The notes under the pieces were generated by a model, which saw only the letters and a list, made by a program, of their open reading frames with translations, had not been told where the DNA came from and ran no database searches. Shown in pieces: positions 46,644 to 57,350 of a DNA stretch of 64,000 nt. The number at the start of each line of letters is the position of its first letter. The first letter of the stretch is position 1. The stretch is from Saccharopolyspora erythraea (GTDB taxonomy: Bacteria; Actinomycetota; Actinomycetes; Mycobacteriales; Pseudonocardiaceae): the NCBI RefSeq assembly GCF_018141105.1, contig NZ_CP054839.1:2728001-2792000 (forward strand), written 5' to 3'. The position numbers were made by a program, and so were the translations under genes.

Positions 46644-47933
46644 TCAGCTGCGGGCACCGCCGGTGTCGGGGTCCGGTGCGCCGCTCCCGGCATTATCCGT
46701 GCTCCCCCGGGGTGCCGACGATGTGTCTCCGCTCGCAGCCTGCTCGGTGGCCGCGGCGCCTTCCTCCTCCTCGCGTCCGGGGGTGCGCAAGTTCCACTTG
46801 GTGATGATGAAGCGGAACAGGAAGTAGTAGACGACGGCGTAGCCCAGTCCGATCGGGATGATCAGCAGCGCCTTCTGCGAGATGCCGAAGTTGAGCACGT
46901 AGTCGATCGCCCCGGCCGAGAAGCCGAAGCCGGTGTGGATGTCCAGCGCGTTGACCAGGGCCATCGACGTGCCGGTGAGCACGGCGTGGATCAGCAGCAG
47001 CGGCCAGGCCACGAAGATGAACGAGAACTCCAGCGGCTCGGTGATGCCGGTGAGGAACGCGGTCAGCGCGGTGGAGAGCATCACGCCGCCGACGATCTTG
47101 CGCTGCGAGGGCTTCGCGCACTGCCAGATCGCCAGCGCCGCGGCGGGCAGGGCGAACATGAAGATCGGGAAGAAGCCGGTCATGAAGGTGCCCGCGGACG
47201 GGTCACCGCCGAAGAAGCGCGCGATGTCGCCCTTCTCGCCGTTGTAGTCGCCGAACAGGAACCACACGACGTTGTTCGGGATGTGGTGCAGGCCGAACGG
47301 CAGCAGCAGGCGGTTGACCACGCCGTAGACGCCGCCGCCGATCACGGCGTTGGCCGTGACGGCGTCGCTGAAGGCGGTCAGCCCCGCGTCGAACAGCGGG
47401 AACAGCAGACCCATCACGACGCCGATGACCAGCATCGCGACCGAGGTGACGATCGGCACGAACCGGCGCCCGCCGAAGAAGCCGAGGTAGTCGGGCAGCT
47501 TGATGCGGTGGTAGCGCTGCCACAGCCACGCCGCGACCAGACCGGCGATGATGCCGCCGAGCACGCCGTAGGGGCCCTTGTTGTAGGCGGTGCCCTCCTC
47601 GGGCTTGGCGATCTCCCACAGCACGCCGGAGAGCACCAGGTAGCCGACCGCCGCCGACAGCGCGGTCGAGCCGTCGGCCTTCTTGGCGAAGCCGATGGCC
47701 ACGCCGATGGCGAACAGCAGAGGCAGGTTGTCGAACAACGCCCCACCCGCCGCGCCGATGACGCCGGCGACCGTCTGCAGGCCCGGAACGGCTCCGAGCA
47801 GGTCGTCCTGACCCAGGCGCAGCAGCAGCGCCGCCGCGGGCAGGACCGCGATGGGCAGCATCAGGCTGCGGCCCAGTCTTTGCAGCAGTGCGAATCCCTT
47901 GCTGCCGGACGCCGGTGGGGCGCTGGCACTCAT
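46644..47933 (-). CDS. PTS EIIC component, glucose/N-acetylglucosamine family
   Basis: This encodes 429 residues. It has the EIIC of the glucose superfamily: LQRLGRSLMLPIAVLPAAALLLRLG, GGALFDNLPLLFAIGVAIGFAKKADGSTALSA, LGGIIAGLVAAWLWQRYHRIKLPDYLGFFGGRRFVPI, PFGLHHIPNNVVWFLFGDYN, TALTAFLTGITEPLEFSFIFVAWPLL. The H-H-I-P-N and GITEP motifs are typical of NagE-like permeases. The C-terminal ~45 residues are an acidic, Ser/Gly-rich cytoplasmic tail. AGGAGG is 6 bases before the ATG; the start overlaps the gntR stop. EIIB and EIIA are encoded separately and divergently. Confidence 0.92.
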   Translation of the reverse strand: MSASAPPASGSKGFALLQRLGRSLMLPIAVLPAAALLLRLGQDDLLGAVPGLQTVAGVIGAAGGALFDNLPLLFAIGVAIGFAKKADGSTALSAAVGYLVLSGVLWEIAKPEEGTAYNKGPYGVLGGIIAGLVAAWLWQRYHRIKLPDYLGFFGGRRFVPIVTSVAMLVIGVVMGLLFPLFDAGLTAFSDAVTANAVIGGGVYGVVNRLLLPFGLHHIPNNVVWFLFGDYNGEKGDIARFFGGDPSAGTFMTGFFPIFMFALPAAALAIWQCAKPSQRKIVGGVMLSTALTAFLTGITEPLEFSFIFVAWPLLLIHAVLTGTSMALVNALDIHTGFGFSAGAIDYVLNFGISQKALLIIPIGLGYAVVYYFLFRFIITKWNLRTPGREEEEGAAATEQAASGDTSSAPRGSTDNAGSGAPDPDTGGARS

Positions 47934-48769
47934 CGGTTACCTCCTGGTAGGCGGTCGTGGCCTTGCAAGTCGTCCGGGTTGCGGTCGAGCCGCATCGTCA
48001 CCTGGTACAGGTCACCCCGGTACCAGGAAGTCATGTCCTCCACGGGCCGTCCCTGCGCGGTGGACACCCGCCGGAACACCAGCACCGGGCTGCCCGGGCG
48101 GACGCCGAGCAGCCGGGCGGTCTCCGGGTCGGCGCCCTCGGCCAGCACGGTCTGCGTCCCCTGCTCCAGCCGCACGCCGTAGACGCGGTCGAGCAGCGTG
48201 TAGAGCGAGTCGGTGAGGCGCTGGTCGAGCAGGCCGGGCACCAGCTCGGGGTGGTACCAGCCGCGCTCGACGGCCATCGGCGCGCCGTCGGCCTTGCGCA
48301 GCCGGAACAGCCAGTACGCCGCGCTCTCGGCGGGCAGGCCCAGCGCCTCGGCCGTGGCCTGCGGCGGCACGGCCTCGGCGCCGTCGAGCACCACGGTCTC
48401 CGGGCGCATCCCCCGGCGGCGCATGTCCTCGCTGAAGGACGCCAGGTGCAGGGCGGAGTCGACGCGGGGCCGGGTGGTGAAGGTGCCCTTGCCGCGCACC
48501 CGCACCAGCAGGCCGTCGGCGACCAGCTGCCCGACGGCCTCGCGCACCGTCAGCCGGGAGACGCCGTAGCGCGTGGCCAGCTCACGTTCCGACGGGACCG
48601 GCGAGCCGGGCAGCAATTCGACGGAGGCGAGCTCGCGGAGGATCTCCCGGAGCTGCACGTGCTTGGGCAGCGGCCCGTCGCGCAGCGCGTCGGAGGCGAG
48701 GTGCACCTCCCGACGACGCTGTTCGCCTCCGGTGGTCCCGCCGGGGTCCACCGTGCGCTGTGCGGCCAC
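47930..48769 (-). CDS. GntR/HutC-family regulator (DasR/NagR-like)
   Basis: This encodes 279 residues. N-terminal winged helix: PLPKHVQLREILRELASVELLPGSPVPSERELATRYGVSRLTVREAVGQLVADGLLVRVRGKGTFT; C-terminal UTRA effector domain (ALHLASFSEDMRRRGMRPET through PVLVFRRVSTAQGRPVEDMTSWYRGD). This resembles DasR/NagR, which controls amino-sugar metabolism and responds to phosphorylated amino sugars. It is the first gene of the minus-strand set, and a dre-like site is in the divergent gap. DasR identity is inferred from motifs and context. Confidence 0.9.
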   Translation of the reverse strand: MAAQRTVDPGGTTGGEQRRREVHLASDALRDGPLPKHVQLREILRELASVELLPGSPVPSERELATRYGVSRLTVREAVGQLVADGLLVRVRGKGTFTTRPRVDSALHLASFSEDMRRRGMRPETVVLDGAEAVPPQATAEALGLPAESAAYWLFRLRKADGAPMAVERGWYHPELVPGLLDQRLTDSLYTLLDRVYGVRLEQGTQTVLAEGADPETARLLGVRPGSPVLVFRRVSTAQGRPVEDMTSWYRGDLYQVTMRLDRNPDDLQGHDRLPGGNR

Positions 48770-48877
48770 GCTGCCTCCTGTGGGACTGGGGTGCGCAGGC
48801 TCTCCGACGATGATCCGAGGTCGGCGTCGATCTCGCTCGCTCTGCTGCTGTTCAGTCCCGTTCGCTGGTTGGTACTG

Positions 48878-48893
48878 TCCGGTCTAAACCAGT
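48878..48893. promoter_or_regulatory. dre-like operator (DasR-type site)
   Basis: TCCGGTCTAAACCAGT matches the known dre consensus A(C/G)TGGTCTAGACCA(C/G)T at 13 of 16 positions, lying between the divergent gntR and EIIB genes, 109 bp from gntR and 144 bp from EIIB. Confidence 0.6.
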
Positions 48894-49036
48894 TGGATGC
48901 GAAGATTGCGCGGTCCGCGTGCGGGTGTCAAGGCGGTGTGGTTTTCGTTGCCGCATCGACATCCGGTGGCGCAAGATCGTCTGGACCGCGGGCCGGGCGC
49001 GGGTCGCGCACCGGCTGACGACGAAGGGAGCTCGGG

Positions 49037-49273
49037 GTGGCTGCTGACAAGGCCGCCGCGATCCTGGCCGCACTGGGCGGCGGGAGCAACGTGGTGGAGA
49101 TCGAGCCGTGCATCACGCGGCTGCGCTGCGAGGTCAGCGACGGGGCGAAGGTCGATGAAGCGGGCCTGAAGGCCGCGGGGGCGCACGGCGTGATGCGCCA
49201 GGGTTCGATCGTGCAGGTGGTCGTCGGACCGGAGGCCGACTCGCTGGCCGAGGACATCGAGGACCTGTTGTGA
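49037..49273 (+). CDS. PTS EIIB component, glucose/N-acetylglucosamine family
   Basis: This encodes 78 residues as a free EIIB domain. The phosphorylated Cys25 is in EIEPCITRLRCEV; GLKAAGAHGVMRQGSIVQVVVG follows, typical of GlcNAc/glucose EIIB. It passes phosphate from EIIA to the sugar in EIIC. The GTG start has GGGAG about 8 bases upstream. The stop overlaps the EIIA start (GTGA). Together with EIIC, EIIA and HPr it makes a full sugar-specific PTS in which domains are on separate proteins. Confidence 0.93.
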   Translation: MAADKAAAILAALGGGSNVVEIEPCITRLRCEVSDGAKVDEAGLKAAGAHGVMRQGSIVQVVVGPEADSLAEDIEDLL

Positions 49274-49725
49274 GCATCGAGGTGGGCAGCCCGGTCCGGG
49301 GGCTGGCGGCCCCGATCAGCGAGGTCCCGGACCCGGTGTTCTCGCAGGCGATGGTCGGTCCCGGCGTCGCGGTGAAGCCCGAGCAGGGCAGCGCCGACGC
49401 CGTCGCCCCGATCGCGGGGACGGTCGCGACGCTGCACCCGCACGCGTTCGTCGTCGCCGCGCCGGGCGGTACGGCGATCCTGGTCCACCTGGGCATCGAC
49501 ACGGTCAAGCTCAAGGGCGAGGGCTTCACGCTGCACGTGGCCAAGGGCGACGTGGTCGAGGCCGGGCAGCGCATCGTGACCTGGAACCCCACCGAGGTCG
49601 AGTCGCACGGCTACTCCTCGGTGTGCCCGGTCGTGGCGCTCGACGTCGAGGCGGAGGCGCTCAGCGACCTGCGCGAGGACGGCCAGGTCGAGGCAGGCGA
49701 CGCGTTGTTCGCAGTCAGCGGCTGA
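49270..49725 (+). CDS. crr: PTS EIIA component, glucose family (Crr-like)
   Basis: This encodes 151 residues as a free EIIA-Glc domain. Active-site His73 is in ILVHLGIDTVKLKGEGF; the sequence begins VRGLAAPISEVPDPVFSQAMVGPGVAVKPEQG and ends VEAGDALFAVSG, matching Crr/NagE EIIA. It takes phosphate from HPr and passes it to EIIB, and may also act in carbon regulation. A strong hairpin ends the unit. Confidence 0.93.
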   Translation: MSIEVGSPVRGLAAPISEVPDPVFSQAMVGPGVAVKPEQGSADAVAPIAGTVATLHPHAFVVAAPGGTAILVHLGIDTVKLKGEGFTLHVAKGDVVEAGQRIVTWNPTEVESHGYSSVCPVVALDVEAEALSDLREDGQVEAGDALFAVSG

Positions 49726-49731
49726 CAAGTC

Positions 49732-49779
49732 CCCCGCAGGTCTCCTGGTCTGCCATAGCGCCCCAGGAGACCTGCGGGG
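49732..49779 (+). terminator. 17-bp-stem hairpin after the EIIA gene
   Basis: CCCCGCAGGTCTCCTGG (49732-49748) pairs perfectly with 49763-49779 around a 14-base loop, 6 bp past the stop. No T-tract. It likely ends the EIIB-EIIA transcript. Confidence 0.8.
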
Positions 49780-49869
49780 CACCCGCCTTGCAGCGCGCGG
49801 GTACACGACACGCGGGTCTTCGCCGCCGGCGTCCCGCCGTCGGGCGGGCGCCCGGCCGATCCTTCGCCG

Positions 49870-50499
49870 GTGGTCTGGTCTGTGGTGGCCGGGATGGCGG
49901 GTGTCGTCGCCGGCGGGTTGGGCGGGGTGCTGCTGCGTTCGCTGCGCAGGGGCGTGGTGGTGCCGAGGTTCGCGTGCGGGCCCGCGGTCGCGGTGCTGTG
50001 GTCGGGGGTGGCGGTCTCGGCCATCTGTGGCTGGATGCCGCCGTGGTGGGTTCCGGTGCCGCTGTGGCTGGGCTGGCTCGCGGTCCTGCTCACCGCGTGC
50101 GACGTGATCGCGCGCCGGCTCCCCGACGCGCTCACCCTCACCGCCTACCCGGTGGCCGCGGTGCTGCTGGCAGTGGCGGACCCGGTCCTGCTCCTCGGCG
50201 GTCTCACCGGTCTGGTCCTCTTCGCCGGTCTCTACCTGGGCGTTCGCGTCCTCTCGCCGGCGTCGATGGGGCCGGGGGACGTGAAGCTGGCCGGGAGCCT
50301 GGGCGCCGTCGTCGGCGCGGTGTCGGTTCCCGCCGTGCTGGGCTGCGTCGCCGTGGCGGCGGCGCTGACGCTGGTGGTAGCGGCCCGGTCCCGGGGCGGT
50401 GCGGTCGCGCACGGCCCGGCGATGCTGGCGCCCGCGTGGCTGGTCACGGCCCTCCCGGCGGCGTTCGGCGGTCCGGCGATCACCCCGGGTGCCTGGTGA
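49870..50499 (+). CDS. A24-type prepilin peptidase, short form
   Basis: This encodes 209 residues with about seven hydrophobic segments. The aspartyl-protease motifs are LLTACDVIARRLPDALTL (first Asp) and ASMGPGDVKLAGSLGA (GxGDxKL, second Asp). The N-terminal methylase domain with its cysteine pairs, found in larger prepilin peptidases, is missing, as in short actinobacterial versions for Flp/Tad-type pilins. The exact start is uncertain (GTG 49870 or the GTG pair near 49882). It is usually encoded in actinobacteria just before aroC, as here. Confidence 0.85.
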   Translation: MVWSVVAGMAGVVAGGLGGVLLRSLRRGVVVPRFACGPAVAVLWSGVAVSAICGWMPPWWVPVPLWLGWLAVLLTACDVIARRLPDALTLTAYPVAAVLLAVADPVLLLGGLTGLVLFAGLYLGVRVLSPASMGPGDVKLAGSLGAVVGAVSVPAVLGCVAVAAALTLVVAARSRGGAVAHGPAMLAPAWLVTALPAAFGGPAITPGAW

Positions 50500-50568
50500 G
50501 CCGTGATTCCGCCGGATGTAGCACCCGGAAGCGTCCGGCCAGCACCTATCGTGGCAGGATCTACAGGT

Positions 50569-51773
50569 GTGCTGCGCTGGATGACCGCTGGAGAATCGCA
50601 CGGCCCCGCCCTGGTCGCGGTGCTGGAGGGAATGGTCGCCGGGGTCGAGGTGACCACCGCCGACATCGCCGCCGAACTGGAGCGGCGCAAGCTCGGCTTC
50701 GGTCGCAGCCCCCGGATGAACTTCGAGGCCGACGAGCTGGAGATCATCGGCGGCGTGCGGCACGGCCGCACCCAGGGCGGCCCGGTCGCGGTGCGCATCG
50801 CCAACACCGAGTGGCCCAAGTGGGAGCAGGTGATGGCCGCCGACCCGGTCGATCCCGACGTGCTCGCCTCGCTGGCCCGCAACGAGCCGCTCACCCGCCC
50901 GCGCCCCGGTCACGCCGACCTGCCCGGCATGCAGAAGTACGGCTTCGAGGAGTCGCGCCCGGTGCTGGAGCGCGCGAGCGCGCGCGAGACCGCCGCGCGG
51001 GTCGCGGTGGGCACGGTCGCCCGGCACTTCCTGCGCCAGCTGATCGGCGTCGAGATCGTCAGCCACGTCGTCAGCCTCGGTGCCGTCAGCGCCGAGTCGG
51101 ACCACCTGCCCGGCCCGGACGACCTCAAGGCCATCGACGACAACCCCGTGCGCGCCTTCGGCGACACCGCGACCGAGCGGATGATGGCCGAGGTCGACGC
51201 GGCCAAGAAGGACGGCGACACCCTCGGTGGCGTCGTCGAGGTCATCGCCTACGGCTTGCCGCCGGGCATCGGCTCGCACGTGCACTGGGACCGCAAGCTC
51301 GACGCCCGGCTGGCGGGCGCGCTGATGAGCATCCAGGCGATCAAGGGCGTGGAGATCGGCGAGGGCTTCGCCAACGCGCACCGGCGCGGCAGCGCCGCCC
51401 ACGACGAGATCTACCCGGCCGAAGGCGAGCGCTGGGTGCGCCGCGGCAGCAACCGCGCGGGCGGTCTGGAAGGCGGCATCACCAACGGCGAGCCGCTGAT
51501 CGTGCGCGCGGCCAAGAAGCCCATCTCCAGCCTGCCCCGCGCACTGGCGACGGTGGACGTCGTCACCGGCGAGCCCGCGCAGGCGATGCACCAGCGCTCC
51601 GACATCACCGCCGTGCCCCGCGCGGCCGTGGTCGCCGAGACGATGGTGGCGCTCGTGCTGGCCGAGGCCGTGCTGGAGAAGTTCGGCGGCGACTCGCTGC
51701 CGGAGACCCGCCGCAACGTCGAGGGCTACCTGGCCGGGTTGCGGGAGCGCGCCGAGAAGCGGCAGGTGCGCTG

Positions 51774-51774
<1 letters not shown>
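50569..51774 (+). CDS. aroC: Chorismate synthase
   Basis: This encodes 401 residues. It makes chorismate from EPSP using reduced FMN. Family signatures: [84 protein letters not shown], and [21 protein letters not shown] 50569 is the natural start ([10 protein letters not shown]); an upstream in-frame GTG at 50503 would add an extra leader. The stop overlaps the aroK start (TGATG). Confidence 0.96.
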
Positions 51775-53888
<2,114 letters not shown>

Positions 53889-54233
53889 CCTACCGCGGCG
53901 CCGTGTTGAGCGGCGGTGCCGCGTCCGCTGTGCGAGGTGACCGGTAGGGCTGCGGGGCGGGTGCCGTCGGTTCGAGGCGCGCCACCGGCGCTGCGAAGCC
54001 GATGCCGCTCCCTGCCGCGATCGAGGCCGCCGGTTCGAAGTGCCGCGCCGTGCTGCTCCCGACGAGAGCCGGGGCAGCCCGAGCGCGTTCCCGCGCCGGC
54101 GCGAATCCCGCGCTGTGGGCGGAAAACCCGTCCGCGGGGCCGGTAATCGGCCGATCTCCTAAACTGGGCCGGTTCAGACGTCGCCGCTCGCGGGGCGGCG
54201 GGGTCTTCTCCGGGGGAGGTCGGTGTCCGCGCC
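53889..54233. other. Intergenic region after aroQ; no gene seen
   Basis: These 345 bp are GC-rich and have no convincing frame. A promoter for the following lipoprotein gene probably lies near 54150-54200, but is not clear. Confidence 0.4.
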
Positions 54234-55715
54234 ATGATCGAACGGGCTTCGCCGCGTGGGCGCGGGAACCGGCTCCGCCGCGCGCTGCTCGCGCTGTCGG
54301 CAACCGCACTGCTGGCCTCGTGCACCACTGTGGAGGGTTCGCCGGGGCCGCTGGACGAGCCGACCTCGCCGGCCCCGCCGCCGAGCGCGACGCTGACTAC
54401 CTCGGCAGCCAGGGAGAGCGCGGCCGTCGTGCTGGCCGGCGGACAGCCCGCCCCGTACAACTACGGTCCGACCGTGGTGGCCGAGGACGGCCGCTACCGG
54501 GCGTGGTGGTGCAGCCAGCTCCCGGACGTCGGCCCCGCGGGCGACGACGTGCTGCACGCGGCCTCCGCCGACCTCGGCACGCCGTTCACCGCCGACGGCG
54601 GCGCCCCGGCCGTGCCGGTGTTCTCCGGACAGCCGGGCGGGTTCGACGCGATGCACACCTGCGACCCGTCGGTGGTGCGGGCGGGCGGCCGCTACCACCT
54701 GTACTACACCGGCGCGGCGGGCGACCACGCCCACGGCAACGCCATCGGGGTGGCCAGCAGCGCCGACGGCATGTCCTGGCGGCGGGAGGCGGGCGGCAGG
54801 CCCGTGGTGACCGCCTCCGGCGACGTCGTCCGCGCCAACGTCTACGGGGCGGGACAGCCCTCGGCGCTGTTCCTCGACGGCTGGTTCTACCTGATGTTCA
54901 CCGACACCACCGCCGCGGGCGCGGGCTGGAACGGCGCGGGCCAGTTCGTGCTGCGCGCCAAGGACGCCACGTTCACCGACCGGGTGCAGGCGCTCACCGA
55001 CAGGGGCTTCCAGCCCGCCTCGGCGACCCGCGGCAGCCGGGCGCGGTCGGTGGTCGACGCGTTCAGCGCGGACTTGATGTGGGTCGAGGCCCTGGACGCC
55101 TTCGCCATCGCCCACCAGACGGCGGCGGGCACCACGGTCACGTTCTGGGACCGCGACTTCACCCGCCACCCGTACCGGCCGCTGATCATTCCCGGTGTGT
55201 GGCAGGAAGGTCCCGGTCTGGTGCGCGATCCGGGTGGTCGCGCCCCGGTGTCCGCAAAGGACCCCTGCGGTGTCGTTCCGGTGGATGTCCTGCGCGCCAC
55301 GGCGCTGAACCCCGCGCCGACCGACATCCGCCGGTTCGGGCTGGACGTGGTGGACGTCGAAGCGTGCGAGTCGCCGCGCCGAGCACGCGCCGTGCTCGAC
55401 GGGTTCGGGGTTCCTTCGCCGGCCCGCACCGTGGACGTCGTGCGCGACGGCGGCAAGATCCGCGTCGAGCGCCGGTCGGTGGCCGAGAAGATGGCCAGGG
55501 GAGTGCTCGACGAGAGGGTGCCCGCGCTGGACGATCTGCCGGTCGTCGCCACGATCCGGGCGCAGGCGCCCGCGTTGCGCGCACCGGACGGCGAGGTCGG
55601 GCTGCTCGACGACCGGGGTCGGCTGTGGACGGTCCCGGTCGAGGCAGTGGAGGCCAACGGCTCGCAACTTCGGGAGGTTTCCCAGCAGGAGTGGGACGCC
55701 GCGAGCGGCCGGTGA
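54234..55715 (+). CDS. Secreted lipoprotein with beta-propeller glycosidase-like domain
   Basis: This encodes 493 residues. Signal peptide with lipobox LLASC (Cys at ~23), then a Pro/Ser/Thr linker. Residues ~65-330 resemble the five-bladed propeller of GH43/GH117-like proteins: repeated (D-G-R-Y-x-x-W-W, GGRYHLYYTGAAG, DGWFYLMFTDTT, IGVASSADGMSW, DPSVV). Catalytic carboxylates cannot be assigned. The C-terminal part (ALDDLPVVATIRAQ, EVGLLDDRGRLWTV) is a different small domain. It converges with the GH64 gene. Sugar-related function is inferred from the fold. Confidence 0.7.
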   Translation: MIERASPRGRGNRLRRALLALSATALLASCTTVEGSPGPLDEPTSPAPPPSATLTTSAARESAAVVLAGGQPAPYNYGPTVVAEDGRYRAWWCSQLPDVGPAGDDVLHAASADLGTPFTADGGAPAVPVFSGQPGGFDAMHTCDPSVVRAGGRYHLYYTGAAGDHAHGNAIGVASSADGMSWRREAGGRPVVTASGDVVRANVYGAGQPSALFLDGWFYLMFTDTTAAGAGWNGAGQFVLRAKDATFTDRVQALTDRGFQPASATRGSRARSVVDAFSADLMWVEALDAFAIAHQTAAGTTVTFWDRDFTRHPYRPLIIPGVWQEGPGLVRDPGGRAPVSAKDPCGVVPVDVLRATALNPAPTDIRRFGLDVVDVEACESPRRARAVLDGFGVPSPARTVDVVRDGGKIRVERRSVAEKMARGVLDERVPALDDLPVVATIRAQAPALRAPDGEVGLLDDRGRLWTVPVEAVEANGSQLREVSQQEWDAASGR

Positions 55716-55739
55716 GGCTCCCGGGCGCGCTCGGGAGCC
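55716..55739. terminator. Hairpin between convergent lipoprotein and GH64 genes
   Basis: GGCTCCCG (55716-55723) pairs with CGGGAGCC (55732-55739), loop 8 bases, right at the stop of the plus-strand gene. Confidence 0.65.
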
Positions 55740-55751
55740 CCACGCGGACGC

Positions 55752-56927
55752 TCACCACGGGGTCAGGGTGACCTTGATCGCCGTGGGCGCGCCGTCCTGG
55801 ATGTAGGAGGCGAAGTTCGCCACGTCGTCGAAGGCGAACCCGTAGGCCTTGCCGTCCTCGGTGTTGGCGTGCATGACCTTCGAGTAGTGGTTGGTCACCT
55901 GGTGCCGGTAGAACGCGGCCGGGTCCGTGCCCGGCTGGTCGGTGGCGTCCAGCAGCGTCGAGCGGTTGAACGCCGCGCCGAGGATGGCCGCGACCGGTCC
56001 GGTGACCCCGTCGTTGGGCGCGGCGAGCGCGCCGTCGCAGAACAGCACGTCGCGGGTGCTCGGGCGGCCGATCGGCTGCACCCCGCCGTCGAAGGTGAAC
56101 GCGTCGCCGGAGACCTGGCCGGTGAAGACCCGGCCGTCGCCGGTGTTCACCTTGAGCTGCGTCGACTGGTACTTGCCCCACACCTCGTCGATGTAGGAGT
56201 CGTAGTAGGTGTCCGGGAAGGCGCCGAGGTCCAGGGCGTGCCCGGGTGCGATCACCCGCATGTCCTCCTGGCGCAGCCCGCCGAAATCGGGGTTCTCCCC
56301 GACACCGGCGAGGATCTTCTCCCGGCCGCCCGCGACCAGGGTGCCGGTCTTCTGCTGCTGCGCACCCTGGAGCTCGATGGACAGCGGCACGCTGAACATG
56401 TCGACCATCGTGGTGTTGCAGTACATGCCGTCGGCCTTGAAGGTGAACTCGACGGTGTCGTGCAGGACGCGGTGGTTGGCGTCGCTGGACACCCAGCCTG
56501 CCGGGTACTGCAGCGCGGGTTTGCCCGCACCGTCGGTGACGACCTTGAACTTGAGCTTGTCGCCCAGCGCGAAGTAGATGCGGCCGGACATGTTCGGCAG
56601 CGTGAGCGTGGTGTCGCCGCTGCCCTGCAACGGGATCGCGTAGTCGGCATAGCCGTCGGAACCGTTGTCCGACGGCGAGACCGCGAGCAACTGGCCGTCC
56701 GGGGTCACGCGGGCCTGCTCGCCGGTGTCCAGGTTGACGCCGACGATGTAGACCGAGATCGAGGAGTTGTCGAAGTTCCCGCTGCTGTTGGCGATCGTCA
56801 GCGGCAGCGTCGGCGCGGCGCGGCGGCGTGCGGTCGTCAGGGGCGAGGCGAGGGCTGGTGAGCCCAGGACGGGCGCGGCGAGGGCGGCGGCGGACATCCC
56901 GCCGAGGAAAGCTCTCCGGCTGATCAT
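55752..56927 (-). CDS. Tat-exported glycoside hydrolase family 64 protein (beta-1,3-glucanase)
   Basis: This encodes 391 residues. Twin-arginine signal MISRRAFLGGMSAAALAAPVLGSPALA. The mature protein matches GH64/thaumatin-like glucanases: TLPLTIANSSGNFDNSSISVYIVGVN, NMSGRIYFALGDKLKF, VDMFSVPLSIEL, YDSYIDEVWGKYQSTQLKVNTGDGRVFTG, DVLFCDGALAAPNDG, FYRHQVTNHYSKVMHANTEDGKAYGFAFDDVANFASYIQDG. It should cut beta-1,3-glucan (fungal walls). ATG 56927 has GGGAG before it and starts the Tat motif; longer starts are less likely. A LacI-type operator sits in its promoter. Confidence 0.92.
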   Translation of the reverse strand: MISRRAFLGGMSAAALAAPVLGSPALASPLTTARRRAAPTLPLTIANSSGNFDNSSISVYIVGVNLDTGEQARVTPDGQLLAVSPSDNGSDGYADYAIPLQGSGDTTLTLPNMSGRIYFALGDKLKFKVVTDGAGKPALQYPAGWVSSDANHRVLHDTVEFTFKADGMYCNTTMVDMFSVPLSIELQGAQQQKTGTLVAGGREKILAGVGENPDFGGLRQEDMRVIAPGHALDLGAFPDTYYDSYIDEVWGKYQSTQLKVNTGDGRVFTGQVSGDAFTFDGGVQPIGRPSTRDVLFCDGALAAPNDGVTGPVAAILGAAFNRSTLLDATDQPGTDPAAFYRHQVTNHYSKVMHANTEDGKAYGFAFDDVANFASYIQDGAPTAIKVTLTPW

Positions 56928-56967
56928 GCTGGCTCCCTTCCCCGACGGCGGACCCGTCGGTGGGTAC

Positions 56968-56996
56968 ATTGTGAGAGCGCTCTCATCGATCGACAA
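56968..56996 (-). promoter_or_regulatory. GH64 promoter
   Basis: On the minus strand TTGTCG (56996-56991), a 17-bp spacer and CACAAT (56973-56968) form a sigma-70-type promoter; the operator 56972-56985 covers its spacer and touches the -10. Confidence 0.55.
56972..56985. promoter_or_regulatory. LacI-family operator TGAGAGCGCTCTCA
   Basis: The perfect 14-bp palindrome TGAGAGCGCTCTCA has the TGNGANCGNTNTCA layout of LacI-family sugar repressors in actinomycetes (for example CebR/CelR sites are TGGGAGCGCTCCCA). It overlaps the GH64 promoter, 45 bp before the start codon. Confidence 0.75.
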
Positions 56997-57201
56997 TGCT
57001 CCGATCCGCCCCAGACCTGTCCGCGGATCAGCCCAGCTCGTCAACAGACTTCACGGACAGCCCGTACATCCCGGTCCGCGTGGTGCCGAGCGCACCGCGC
57101 CCCGGCACTCCCCGGAATCTTGCGGCAACTCGGTGAAAACCGTGTGAGAGAGGCGATTTCCCGCCAGCGGTGTGTCGTTCACCGGTCCGGCGGTCGAGGA
57201 T

Positions 57202-57277
57202 GGGCCCGGCGTTCCAGGGCGTGCCGGCCGTTCAAGGGCGGGCCGGTTGTTCCAGGGTGGGCCGGTTGCTCCAGGGT
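57202..57277. repeat. 19-bp tandem repeat, four copies
   Basis: Units at 57202, 57221, 57240 and 57259, each of the form GGGCCGGTTGTTCCAGGGT with few changes; copies three and four differ at one position. Confidence 0.8.
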
Positions 57278-57291
57278 TGCCGGGAGCGGAG

Positions 57292-57350
57292 ACGAGCCGG
57301 AACGGGGACGAGCCGGCAACCGGGACGAGCCGGCAACCGGGACGAGCCGC
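57292..57350. repeat. 16-17-bp tandem repeat, three full copies and a partial
   Basis: ACGAGCCGGCAACCGGG occurs identically at 57308 and 57325; a 16-bp variant is at 57292 and a partial copy at 57342 runs into the ribosome site of the PIG-L gene. Confidence 0.8.

Noticed and set aside
57202-57350. Possible CRISPR-like array
   Set aside because: Units are directly adjacent with no spacers and only 16-19 bp long; there are no cas genes nearby.
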